The translations under genes and the position numbers were made by a program. This document shows, piece by piece, positions 8,571 through 16,920 of a DNA stretch of 39,899 nt; within the stretch, counting starts at the first letter, position 1, and every line of letters begins with the position of its first letter. A model generated the notes under the pieces. The model was given only the letters and a program-made list of their open reading frames with translations, was not told where the DNA came from and searched no databases. Source of the stretch: an uncultured Muribaculaceae bacterium (GTDB lineage: Bacteria > Bacteroidota > Bacteroidia > Bacteroidales > Muribaculaceae). The stretch covers positions 1 to 39,899 of the forward strand of contig CAJUCW010000033.1 in the NCBI GenBank assembly GCA_910585275.1, given 5' to 3'.

Positions 8571-9533
8571 ATGGCGAACACACAAATGGAAAAAATCATA
8601 GATCCGGTAGCCAGAGAATTGATCATGAGCGAACTGACTCATGACAAATTATTACGACACGCCAACAAAGGCGTCAATGAGGTGTATGTGGTCGATGCTT
8701 TCAATGCCCCGAATACGATGCGTGAAATCGGGAGACTGAGGGAAATCGCCTTTCGCGATGCCGGCGGTGGCACCGGCCTCTCGTGCGACATCGACGAGTT
8801 CGACACTATGGAAACTCCCTGCCGGCAGCTCCTGGTGTGGGATCCGGAAGACAGGGAAATAGTCGGCGGCTACCGCTTCATTCTCGGCGAAGACGTAAAG
8901 GTGCGCGACGGAGTGCCGAATATCGCCACTTCCCACATGTTCCGCTTCTCCGACAAGTTTATAAATGAACTCCTTCCCAACACCCTTGAACTCGGACGCT
9001 CGTTCGTGGCAATCAACTATCAGAGCACCAAAGCGCATCCGCGTGCATTATATGTGCTCGACAACCTTTGGGACGGACTCGGAGCCCTGACCGTGGTCTA
9101 TCCGCAGATAAAATATCTTTTCGGCAAGGTCACCATGTATCCCGACTACGGCGAGGAATGCCGCGACATGCTTCTCGGATTCCTTCACAAATATTTCCAC
9201 GACCGCGACAACCTTGTCGCCCCCATCGAGGAACTTCCCACGAAAGCGAAAAGCGACGAAGTGCAGGGCATCTTCACCGGTTCGTCGTTTAAGGAAGACT
9301 ATAAGATACTCAACCATGCCATCAGGGAGCGCGGACAAAACATCCCGCCGCTCGTCAACGCATATATGTCGTTGTCACCCACCATGAAAGTGTTTGGCAC
9401 CGCCATCAACCACGAATTCGGAATGGTCGAAGAAACCGGCATATTCTTTAAAATCTCGGAGATTTTCGAGGAAAAGAAACGCCGGCACATCCACACCTTT
9501 ATCAAGACGGGATGCCTTCCCGACCCCTCCTGA
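8571..9533 (+). CDS. glsB: GlsB-like N-acyltransferase (OlsB/hemolysin-like GNAT fold)
   Basis: GlsB attaches a 3-hydroxy fatty acid to the amino group of glycine, the first step to the monoacylated glycine lipid (commendamide) and glycine lipids of Bacteroides; OlsB does the same with ornithine. The sequence has the acetyltransferase-5 pattern REIGRLREIAFRDAGGGTG, DIDEFDTMETPCRQLLVWD, IVGGYRFI and LELGRSFV, and a C-terminal half typical of the Bacteroidales form (NIPPLVNAYMSLSPTMKVFG). The length (320 aa) fits. The partner O-acyltransferase GlsA, beside glsB in Bacteroides, is not here; a legB-type gene follows after 44 bp. ATG 8571 is taken; ATG 8586 would also be possible. Confidence 0.75.
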   Translation: MANTQMEKIIDPVARELIMSELTHDKLLRHANKGVNEVYVVDAFNAPNTMREIGRLREIAFRDAGGGTGLSCDIDEFDTMETPCRQLLVWDPEDREIVGGYRFILGEDVKVRDGVPNIATSHMFRFSDKFINELLPNTLELGRSFVAINYQSTKAHPRALYVLDNLWDGLGALTVVYPQIKYLFGKVTMYPDYGEECRDMLLGFLHKYFHDRDNLVAPIEELPTKAKSDEVQGIFTGSSFKEDYKILNHAIRERGQNIPPLVNAYMSLSPTMKVFGTAINHEFGMVEETGIFFKISEIFEEKKRRHIHTFIKTGCLPDPS

Positions 9534-9577
9534 AATAAAAAACTGAATCCTCTCACCTTTTCAATCCGGATAAAAAA

Positions 9578-10555
9578 ATGAAAAATGTAGTAGTGACCGG
9601 AGCCGACGGCTTTATCGGAAGCCATCTCACCGAAGCCCTCCTCCGCGAAGGATGCAATGTAACGGCCCTCGCACAGTATAACTCGTTCAACAACTGGGGA
9701 TGGCTCGAAGGTATTTCTCACCCGCAGCTCCGGGTGGTCACAGGCGATGTCCGCGACCCCGACTTCTGCCGCACTCTCGTGGAAGGAGCCGACACCGTGT
9801 TCCATCTTGCCGCCCTCATCGCCATCCCTTATAGCTACGTCGCCCCCGACAGCTATGTGGATACCAACGTGAAAGGCACCCTCAACATTTGCCAGGCAGC
9901 TAAAGCGGCCGGCACACAGCGGCTCCTTGTCACCTCCACTTCGGAAGTGTATGGCACGGCACGCTACGTCCCCATCGACGAGCATCATCCCAAACAGCCG
10001 CAGAGCCCCTACTCCGCCACAAAAATCGGAGCCGACGCCATCGCGCTCAGTTTCCACAATGCCTTCGGGCTGAACGTGAGCGTGGTGCGTCCCTTCAACA
10101 CCTACGGCCCGCGGCAGAGCGACAGGGCGATTATACCCTCCATCATCACCCAGATTGCCTCCGGAATCAGGGAAATCAAGGTAGGCGACCTCTCCCCCAC
10201 ACGCGATTTCAACTACGTGGAAGACACTTGCCGCGGATTCGTAGCCATAGCCCGCTGCAACGATGCCGCAGGCGAGGAAATCAATATCGCCACACAACGC
10301 GAAGTGACCATGGAGACCACCCTCAAGACAATAGCCTCCCTGATGGGAGCCGACGTAAAATGGGTCACCGACCCTGAACGTCTGCGCCCTTCCACGAGCG
10401 AAGTGTTCCGTCTTCTCGGATCGAACGAGAAAATCAAACGTCTTACAGGCTGGCAGCCAAAGGTATCGCTTGAGGAAGGTCTGCAAAAGACAATCGACTG
10501 GATCACTTCAGGCGACAATCTAAAGAATTATAAACCTAATATCTATAGCAGATGA
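9578..10555 (+). CDS. legB: LegB-type NAD-dependent sugar-nucleotide 4,6-dehydratase (SDR)
   Basis: LegB-class enzymes make the 4-keto-6-deoxy sugar nucleotide that enters legionaminic acid synthesis. The Rossmann motif GADGFIGSHL lies at residues 8-17, and the catalytic pair is Tyr145/Lys149 (SPYSATKIGADA). The strings ALAQYNSFNNWGWLEG, AALIAIPYSYVAPDSYVDTN and RPFNTYGPRQSDRAIIP are, as I remember them, characteristic of the LegB subfamily rather than of generic GalE-type proteins. The length (325 aa) is normal. The stop overlaps the next start by 4 bp (ATGA), so the two are translationally coupled. The usual partners (LegC aminotransferase, LegG epimerase, LegI synthase) are absent nearby, so the end product here is uncertain. 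Confidence 0.83.
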   Translation: MKNVVVTGADGFIGSHLTEALLREGCNVTALAQYNSFNNWGWLEGISHPQLRVVTGDVRDPDFCRTLVEGADTVFHLAALIAIPYSYVAPDSYVDTNVKGTLNICQAAKAAGTQRLLVTSTSEVYGTARYVPIDEHHPKQPQSPYSATKIGADAIALSFHNAFGLNVSVVRPFNTYGPRQSDRAIIPSIITQIASGIREIKVGDLSPTRDFNYVEDTCRGFVAIARCNDAAGEEINIATQREVTMETTLKTIASLMGADVKWVTDPERLRPSTSEVFRLLGSNEKIKRLTGWQPKVSLEEGLQKTIDWITSGDNLKNYKPNIYSR

Positions 10556-11505
10556 GAAACCAGCAGCTCACAGTCCTTTTCCTTGGCGGCGCACGGAGAG
10601 TGTCGCTCGCCGAACTACTGAAGCGTTCGGGACAACGCATTGGTTACAACATAAAAATAGTGAGCTACGACCTCTCTGAAGAGATTCCCATCTCGCTCGT
10701 GGGGAAAGTGGTGAAAGGGCTCCGCTGGAACGACCCCGGAGTAGTTGACGACATAATCCGCGTGGTCAAGGAATATGACGTTGACGTGATTCTTCCATTC
10801 GTCAACGGCGCAATCGAGATTGCTTCCATCTGCCGCGACAAGCTGAAAAACGTGTTCGTCCCCGTCTCCGATTTCGAGATGACATCCGCCCTTTTCGACA
10901 AGGCGGAAGCAGCGAAAGCCTTCAAAGAGTTGGGACTTCCCATCCCGCGCACATATTCGGTGCTATCGGCGCAGATTCCAGCGATAGCCAAGCCCCGAAA
11001 AGGCGGCTCGTCGAGGGGAATCCATATCTTCCGCAACATGGAAGACCTGATGCACCTCCAGGACCTCAAGAACTATCTCGTGCAGGAATATCTTGAAAAC
11101 TGCAAGGAATATACCGTTGACAGTTATATCGACAGGAATGGAAATATACTCGTGACGGTGCCTCGGGAAAGAATCGAGATTATGGGCGGGGAATCCACCC
11201 GCACGCGCACATGCCACAACGAGATTCTTGAAAAACTGAGCCGTGAAGTAATCGAAAAGCTGAAACTGCGCGGTCCGGTCAACCTCCAGTTCCTCCACGA
11301 CCTCGACGCCGACCGCTACCTTCTCATGGAAGTCAACCCGCGTCTGGGAGGCGGTGTGATTTGCTCCATCTATGCCGGGGCGCCAATCACCGACTATATC
11401 ATCGGAGAAGCTCTCGGGGTGGAACTCAAACCTTGCGATGACTGGGCTTCCGGCACCCTGATGGCACGCTATTTCAAGGAGGCTATTTTCTATGAACAGG
11501 AATAA
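10552..11505 (+). CDS. ATP-grasp ligase in a surface-sugar cassette
   Basis: This is a 317-residue ATP-grasp protein of the CarB/PylC-like kind. An N-terminal Rossmann-like preATP-grasp domain (LTVLFLGGARRVSLAELLKR) is followed by nucleotide-binding segments IPAIAKPRKGGSSRGIHIF and YLVQEYLENCKEYTVDSYID. The metal-binding end is LLMEVNPRLGGGVICSIYAGA. Such enzymes ligate a carboxylate to an amine through an acyl phosphate. The 4-bp overlap with legB and 14-bp overlap with the cytidylyltransferase gene make it an integral member of the trio. A role in adding an amino-acid or acyl-type substituent to a sugar precursor is a guess from context. The substrate is unknown. Confidence 0.8.
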   Translation: MRNQQLTVLFLGGARRVSLAELLKRSGQRIGYNIKIVSYDLSEEIPISLVGKVVKGLRWNDPGVVDDIIRVVKEYDVDVILPFVNGAIEIASICRDKLKNVFVPVSDFEMTSALFDKAEAAKAFKELGLPIPRTYSVLSAQIPAIAKPRKGGSSRGIHIFRNMEDLMHLQDLKNYLVQEYLENCKEYTVDSYIDRNGNILVTVPRERIEIMGGESTRTRTCHNEILEKLSREVIEKLKLRGPVNLQFLHDLDADRYLLMEVNPRLGGGVICSIYAGAPITDYIIGEALGVELKPCDDWASGTLMARYFKEAIFYEQE

Positions 11506-12193
11506 GACCCTTTGGCTGATTCCCGCAAGAGGCGGCAGCAAAGGGATACCCGGAAAAAACGTGAAGCCGTTTTGCGGCCGACCGCTCGTGTGCCGTGCCG
11601 TTGACCAGGCTCTCGAATGCGCCGCCGAGGGCGACGTGGTGTTCGTTTCCACCGATTCCGAAGAAATCCGCCTGGCGGCCGTTTCATGCGGCGATGTGGT
11701 GCCGTTCATGCGTCCCGAGGAGTTCGCTTCCGACACTGCCTCGTCATATTCCGTAATAATGCACGCTCTGGGGGAGTTTGAAAAGAGGGGCCACACTTTC
11801 AGTCGCGTCGTGCTCCTTCAGCCCACCTCCCCCCTGCGCACGGTCCAAGATATCCGCAACGCCCTCGAAGCCTGGAATCCCGGCATCGACATGGCGGTGA
11901 CCGTGTGCGAAGCAAAAACCAATCCTTATTACAACGCTTTCGAAACTGATGCCGACGGACTCCTCCACATTTCGAAGGGCGACGGCCGATACACACGCCG
12001 CCAGGATGCACCGAAAGTGTGGGAATACAACGGCGCGGTCTATGTCATGACCGTTGCCTCCCTGATGCGCGGGCCGATGTCATCGTTTCGTAAAATCGTG
12101 CCCTCCCCAATGGACGCTTCCCGCTCAATCGACCTCGACACACCCGCCGACTGGATGATAGCCGAAACCATCTGTTCAATGCATAATGCATAA
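11492..12193 (+). CDS. Acylneuraminate cytidylyltransferase family (NeuA/LegF-like)
   Basis: These enzymes activate nine-carbon nonulosonic acids as CMP-sugars for transfer to surface glycans. The N-terminal signature IPARGGSKGIPGKNVKPFCG carries the CTP-binding loop; LLQPTSPLRTVQDI and the late segment SIDLDTPADWMIAE are also typical. The length (233 aa) is right for a stand-alone enzyme. The start overlaps the preceding ATP-grasp gene by 14 bp. With legB two genes upstream, CMP-legionaminate-type synthesis is the likeliest reading. However, the family also includes enzymes acting on other acids, so no gene symbol is given. Confidence 0.85.
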   Translation: MNRNKTLWLIPARGGSKGIPGKNVKPFCGRPLVCRAVDQALECAAEGDVVFVSTDSEEIRLAAVSCGDVVPFMRPEEFASDTASSYSVIMHALGEFEKRGHTFSRVVLLQPTSPLRTVQDIRNALEAWNPGIDMAVTVCEAKTNPYYNAFETDADGLLHISKGDGRYTRRQDAPKVWEYNGAVYVMTVASLMRGPMSSFRKIVPSPMDASRSIDLDTPADWMIAETICSMHNA

Positions 12194-12300
12194 TGCACAA
12201 TGCACAATGCACAATAATTTAAAAGAGAATTCCTAATGCAGACAAATCAAGCGAATGCAAATGAATTGATTATGCATTATGCATTATGAATTATGAATTA
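12176..12300. repeat. GCATAATGCA / ATTATGCATT repeats flanking the pre-recQ gap
   Basis: Units of ATGCATAATGCACA type (12176-12216) run from the end of the cytidylyltransferase gene. The inverted form ATTATGCATTATGAATT (about 12268-12300) lies just before recQ, so the two arms could pair across the gap. They are the same family as 7870-7962. Confidence 0.75.
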
Positions 12301-12309
12301 AGTTAAGAA

Positions 12310-14418
12310 ATGGACTGTAAAGAGATTCTCCGTCGCTATTACGGCTACTCCTCGTTCCGACCCGGGCAATGGGAAATAATCAGCAACGCCCTCGACGGTC
12401 GCGACACGCTCGTGCTTATGCCCACCGGCGGAGGCAAATCGCTCTGTTTCCAGATTCCGGCCCTCGCCAAACCGGGCTGCGCTCTCGTGGTGTCGCCGCT
12501 CATCGCGCTCATGAACGACCAGGTCGCCGCCCTCCGCGCCAACGGAATCCCTGCAGCCGCCGTCCATTCCAACCAAGACGAGCGAGTCAACGACGAGTGC
12601 CTTTATCTCGCCTCGAAGGGGGAAATGAAACTCATCTATATCTCCCCTGAACGTCTCATGGCCGATTTCGACAATATCTGCGCGAGGCTCCCGATTTCGC
12701 TCGTGGCTATCGACGAAGCCCACTGCATATCGCAATGGGGCCACGACTTCCGCCCCGTCTATACCTCTCTCAAAGCCATTAAGGAGAAACTCCCCGACGT
12801 GCCGGTGATGGCGCTCACCGCCACCGCCGACCGTCTCACCCGCGACGACATAGCCCGGGCCCTCGGACTGCGCGACCCGTTCGCGTGGATAGGGTCGTTC
12901 GACCGTCCCAACATCTCGCTCCGCGTGATGTCTGACCCCGGAAAAAAGCAGAGGCTGCGCATCATAGCCTCGCTTGCCGACAAATATCACCTCGATTCTG
13001 GCATCGTATATTGCCTTAGCCGCAAGAAAACGGAAGAGATGCATGCCGCCCTCCTCGAAATGGGGATAAAATCGGTGTGCTATCACGCCGGAATGTCGCC
13101 CGCCGACAGGGCGGCTTCGCAGAAGGCGTTCGTCAACGGCGACGTCCGGGTGGTGTGCGCCACAATCGCCTTCGGCATGGGCATCGACAAGAGCAACATC
13201 CGCTGGGTGGTCCACAACAACCTCCCGGGCAACATCGAGAGCTATTATCAGGAAATAGGGCGCGCCGGACGCGACGGCATGCCTGCCGAAGCGCTTATGT
13301 TCTATAATTTCGCCGACGTTATCCTGCGACGCAATTTCGTGGAGAATTCCGGACAACAGGAAATCAACGGCGAGAAACTCGATTTCATGCAGCGTTATGC
13401 GGAAGCTTCAGTATGCCGTCGGCGCATACTTCTCAGCTATTTCAGCGAGGAGACCGTGCATGACTGCGGCAACTGCGACAACTGCCGCAACCCGCGTAAG
13501 AAAATCGACGGTACTATCCTCGCCCAGAAAGCTCTCAGCGCGGTGATACGCGTGAACGCGGGCGAGGCGATGAACACCATCATCGACATTCTGCGCGCTT
13601 CAAACCGCGCCGACATAATCCGGAAGGGCTACCATCAGATAAAGACCTATGGCGCCGGGCGAGACCTCGGCTCGCTCGAATGGCACAACTATATGCTGCA
13701 GATGGTGCAGCTTGGCCTGTTCGAAGTGGCGTATGACGACAATTTCCATCTCCGCCCCACCCCGCTCGGCATGAAGGTGGTGAGGGGAGAACAGCGCGTG
13801 GAGTTCGCGGCCTTCAACCCTGTGGAGGTATTCACGCGCCGGAAGCCTTCGAAGAAGGCGGCCACGCCGGAACGAAAGCTTTCGCCTGAAGAGCGACTGA
13901 TGGAAATCCTGAAGAAAACGAGGAAAGAGATTGCCGACGGCGAGGGCATAGCCGATTATATGGTGTTTGCCGACACGTCGCTTGCCGACATGGTAAAGAA
14001 ACGCCCCACCGACATCGATGCCTTCCGCGAGATAAACGGTGCCGGCGTGCTCAAGACCGTGAAATATGGCAAACAGTTCATATCTGCCATACGCAAGTTC
14101 GAAACAGGCAAAGCGGGGCTTCCCGCCGGCACGAGCCAGAAAGAGAGCCTGATGCTCTTCGAAGCGGGCATGGACCCCGAAACAGTGGCGGGGATAAAGG
14201 GAATTTCCGTAGGCACCGTCTATGGCCACCTCGAACAGTGGGCCATCCAGGGGAAAGACATCGACTTCCGGAGGCTCGTATCTATCGAGGAACTCGACAA
14301 CGTCTGCGCCGTCTTTGCCAAAGACCCCGACCATGCCTACGACATCCTGAAGGAACGCTACGGTCTGCCGCCCCACGTCATCAGGATGGCACGCACGGAA
14401 GCAAACCTCAATTCCTAA
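12310..14418 (+). CDS. recQ: RecQ-family ATP-dependent 3'-5' DNA helicase
   Basis: RecQ unwinds DNA during recombination repair and fork restart. Domains in order are a DEAH helicase core with Walker A TGGGKS (residues 39-44) and DEAH (135-138) followed by CISQWGHDFRP. The second RecA-like domain has FGMGIDKSNIRWVVH and the QEIGRAGRDG arginine-finger motif VI. The zinc site is Cys369, Cys386, Cys389 and Cys392. A winged-helix RQC region, an HRDC-like segment (RLMEILKKTRKEIADGEGI) and a C-terminal helix-turn-helix tail (ETVAGIKGISVGTVYGHLEQW) complete it. The length of 702 residues fits the long RecQ form with the extra HTH. It is flanked by repeats on both sides. Confidence 0.95.
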   Translation: MDCKEILRRYYGYSSFRPGQWEIISNALDGRDTLVLMPTGGGKSLCFQIPALAKPGCALVVSPLIALMNDQVAALRANGIPAAAVHSNQDERVNDECLYLASKGEMKLIYISPERLMADFDNICARLPISLVAIDEAHCISQWGHDFRPVYTSLKAIKEKLPDVPVMALTATADRLTRDDIARALGLRDPFAWIGSFDRPNISLRVMSDPGKKQRLRIIASLADKYHLDSGIVYCLSRKKTEEMHAALLEMGIKSVCYHAGMSPADRAASQKAFVNGDVRVVCATIAFGMGIDKSNIRWVVHNNLPGNIESYYQEIGRAGRDGMPAEALMFYNFADVILRRNFVENSGQQEINGEKLDFMQRYAEASVCRRRILLSYFSEETVHDCGNCDNCRNPRKKIDGTILAQKALSAVIRVNAGEAMNTIIDILRASNRADIIRKGYHQIKTYGAGRDLGSLEWHNYMLQMVQLGLFEVAYDDNFHLRPTPLGMKVVRGEQRVEFAAFNPVEVFTRRKPSKKAATPERKLSPEERLMEILKKTRKEIADGEGIADYMVFADTSLADMVKKRPTDIDAFREINGAGVLKTVKYGKQFISAIRKFETGKAGLPAGTSQKESLMLFEAGMDPETVAGIKGISVGTVYGHLEQWAIQGKDIDFRRLVSIEELDNVCAVFAKDPDHAYDILKERYGLPPHVIRMARTEANLNS

Positions 14419-14580
14419 AAAACCAAAACAACGTTATATCAAACCAGAACAACCGGAACAACCGTTATCTCAAACCAGAACAACCAGAACAACCAGAATT
14501 ATTAAAAAATATCTGGTTGTCCTTGGTTGTCCTGGTTGGATGAAGAGTGTCCTGGTTGTCCTGGTTGTCCTGGTTGGATG
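14419..14580. repeat. 9-bp AACCAGAAC array with inverted GGTTGTCCT array
   Basis: Just after the recQ stop come tandem AACCAGAAC units (to about 14498), an AT-rich spacer (TTATTAAAAAATAT), then GGTTGTCCT units (from about 14512). The arms are near-complementary, so a single strand can fold into a long hairpin. A second array of the same family lies at 27455-27677. Confidence 0.85.
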
Positions 14581-14824
14581 AAGACGGCGGTCCCATGCAT
14601 TGGAGCCGCCGCCTATTAAAATTTAATGCCCGGATTAAACTACATTAATCCTTAAACGGGACGGCGCTGCCTCACGGCACCGCCCGCCCCTATAACGTAC
14701 TACTTGAAGTTCTTTTGTTACTTTTTCATAACTGCATACCTCGCAGCGATATATCTTAGGGAATGATTCAATTATCAATTATCAGTTGTCAGTTGTCAGT
14801 TGTCAGTTGTCAGGAATCAATCTT
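14581..14824. other. Noncoding gap with a CAGTTGT tandem repeat
   Basis: No ORF is supported here. I see GC-rich imperfect hairpins (a GGCGG/CCGCC pair near 14584-14612) and four CAGTTGT heptads at 14783-14812 leading into the REPIN-like element. Confidence 0.5.
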
Positions 14825-14919
14825 TGTAGGGACATGCCTCCGGCATGTTTACTCTGCAGACCACACGTTTAATCTGCAAATCAAATCGTTATCAAACATG
14901 CCGGAGGCATGTCCCTACA
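14825..14919. repeat. REPIN-like pair of inverted palindromes
   Basis: A 26-bp palindromic unit (TGTAGGGACATGCC core, stem ACATGCC/GGCATGT) at 14825-14850 faces an exact inverted copy at 14894-14919 across a 43-bp spacer. The right copy lies 28 bp beyond the last fimbrial stop codon, so it may also protect the 3' end of that transcript. Related units occur at 22592-22617 and 32339-32417. Confidence 0.85.
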
Positions 14920-14946
14920 TTCCGTTTTTGCAACAGACATTTCCAA

Positions 14947-16920
14947 TTAGCTGCCGCTACGGTTGAACGAGGTCTCCCCCATATTGAAATAGCGGTTGGA
15001 AATCCTCACTTTCGTCTCTCCCGTACCTGATATAATGGTTCTGAAACGACATCTGATAACATGATTCGTGTTTTTCGTATCGGGATCCACCTCATTAGAA
15101 GTTCCTGCCTTATAAAGATGGTTATATTCTTTCCAAGATACCGTCTTCACGTATGATATAGCAGGTTTTAGTTTTGACTCGTCAAACAAAGAGAACCCGG
15201 TTTTAACCGAAAGCGTACCAATAGGGTTGTTTTCAATATCCTGTTTATCGGCCTCTATCTGAAACTCCAGGGGGAACACTCCCTCCGGGATACCGTCGGG
15301 CAACCTGAAATAAAGCGTAAACTCTGCACCTGGAGTTGAAGGTATATTCTCCGATGCCGCTACCGTCGGGACATTATAAATTCCTTTCTGGAAAATATAA
15401 TTCGAGAAATTCCAAGGCAGATGCGACACAAGCGTAATGATGCGTTCCAAACCATTGTTGTCTGTTATCCTGATATACTCCTGCTTAGTAATATTATCAG
15501 GTTCCTTAGGTGTTATCGTAATCGACAAGAAATCCCCTTCTGTGTCTTCGGAATAACTTGCCACGACTTCACCCTGCGTCGGATCATCGATCACGTTCCT
15601 GTCTTTGTCGAGCCATTGCACCGTAAGCAGGCTGTTATCCACCTTCTTGTTGGTGCCCGCCACATCCGTAATATACTGGAATGTCAAGATAAATGGTGTT
15701 TTGCTATCAACAAACACATTGCTCGTGGTGCTGACGATAAGCATGTTCTGACCGTCTGAAACGTTTGGCATCGAAGTGGTATTCACGTCGGCCGAGATAT
15801 TATTGAATGTCACGCCCTGTATGGCATCCGTTATATTCGTAGCACCGGGGGCCGACACGGAAGTAATTGTCACGCTATAGTTGATGTTCCTCAACAAGTT
15901 GTAATATTGGAACGTTCCGTTTTCCTGCTTTCCGAGGTCAAGTTTATAATAACCGATGACACTCGTCAACGTCCCGTCAGCTTTAGTGTAGGTATATTTA
16001 CCTTGCACAATCAGATAAGTGTGACGCGTCGATTCAAAAGGATGCTCGTAGAAATAACGACTCTGACCTGAGAACCTACCGTCAGGAACCCCGGATTTGT
16101 CCCATCCTTTCAACTCCGACTCCTGGTTATCGAAATTCGTGTTGGCAGGCACTATTCCCGTATAATTGATTTGAGAATATGGCTTCATCACGCTACCATC
16201 CAAAAGAGACGGGACCGACGAGTCCCTCTGATTCCACGGCGCTATTGTCCCCTTCGTGGGTACATTTACCAATTCGAAGCCAAGCAGTTCAAATTTTGAA
16301 TCTTCTATAGACGGATCTTTTGAAACCGTGACCTTTGCGAAATTTCTGATTACGGGCACGTTCTGGAGATTCGTCTTTAAGTCCCCGTTGAGCTTGACAC
16401 TTCCGTCAGTATCAAATGTGGCGTAGCCGTTATCGAAATCCACCATTCCCCAATAAGCTTCGCGTGAAAGGGTTTCGTCGCCTATGGTTATGGTAGGAAG
16501 CAACGTCGCCTCGCTTCCATAGTTGCAACTCACAAAGTCATCGGTAATCATCAGATGGAGCCGTCGCGGTTCGCTTGTGAGGTTAAGCGTAACCTTATAT
16601 TTGACGATTTCGCCGTTCTCGACTTGCGTAGTGCTCGTGGTTTCCGCCTTGTAAATACTCGTAAGGTAGGAATTGGAAGAATCGCTCCCTTTCGAAAACT
16701 CTAAAAGAGTGAGCTTCAGACCGGCACCCGGCTCTTCTCCGAGAATACCGCGTGTGGCGGCGGCAGCCATATCTGGTATCGCCACCGACACGGTAACGTC
16801 AAACGTGTCGCCGTTCACAACCGGCACATCCGGCTCCGTCGGCAATACATTCTCATCCGAGCAAGCACCCAATGCGAATGCCAACCCCAAAAGCCATATA
16901 TATTTAAAGACACTTCTCAT
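14947..16920 (-). CDS. Fimbrial-operon lipoprotein, probable accessory subunit
   Basis: The protein starts with a lipoprotein signal (MRSVFKYIWLLGLAFALGAC, Cys20) and continues with a long beta-rich body, including FDVTVSVAIPDMAAAATRG and a Mfa2/FimB-like hydrophobic strand pattern. Within it, RNINYSVTITSV resembles the segment that ends the first domain of fimbrillin-like proteins. It is the last gene of the operon, and its start overlaps the stop of the preceding gene by 4 bp. In type V fimbriae the distal genes encode minor subunits incorporated at or near the tip (FimC-E or Mfa3-5 in Porphyromonas); a similar role is inferred. I recognise no enzymatic motif. Length 657 aa. Confidence 0.65.
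   Translation of the reverse strand: MRSVFKYIWLLGLAFALGACSDENVLPTEPDVPVVNGDTFDVTVSVAIPDMAAAATRGILGEEPGAGLKLTLLEFSKGSDSSNSYLTSIYKAETTSTTQVENGEIVKYKVTLNLTSEPRRLHLMITDDFVSCNYGSEATLLPTITIGDETLSREAYWGMVDFDNGYATFDTDGSVKLNGDLKTNLQNVPVIRNFAKVTVSKDPSIEDSKFELLGFELVNVPTKGTIAPWNQRDSSVPSLLDGSVMKPYSQINYTGIVPANTNFDNQESELKGWDKSGVPDGRFSGQSRYFYEHPFESTRHTYLIVQGKYTYTKADGTLTSVIGYYKLDLGKQENGTFQYYNLLRNINYSVTITSVSAPGATNITDAIQGVTFNNISADVNTTSMPNVSDGQNMLIVSTTSNVFVDSKTPFILTFQYITDVAGTNKKVDNSLLTVQWLDKDRNVIDDPTQGEVVASYSEDTEGDFLSITITPKEPDNITKQEYIRITDNNGLERIITLVSHLPWNFSNYIFQKGIYNVPTVAASENIPSTPGAEFTLYFRLPDGIPEGVFPLEFQIEADKQDIENNPIGTLSVKTGFSLFDESKLKPAISYVKTVSWKEYNHLYKAGTSNEVDPDTKNTNHVIRCRFRTIISGTGETKVRISNRYFNMGETSFNRSGS

Noticed and set aside
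9299..10486. Minus-strand ORF of about 395 codons opposite legB
   Set aside because: The plus strand encodes a clear SDR enzyme; the antisense frame crosses two genes and has no motif.
12298..13356. Minus-strand ORF of about 350 codons opposite recQ
   Set aside because: The recQ motifs are on the plus strand; the antisense frame is a Gly/His/Val-rich shadow.
14419..14580. Repeat array read as a CRISPR
   Set aside because: The units are 9 bp and contiguous, with inverted arms and no unique spacers of regular length; no cas gene is present.
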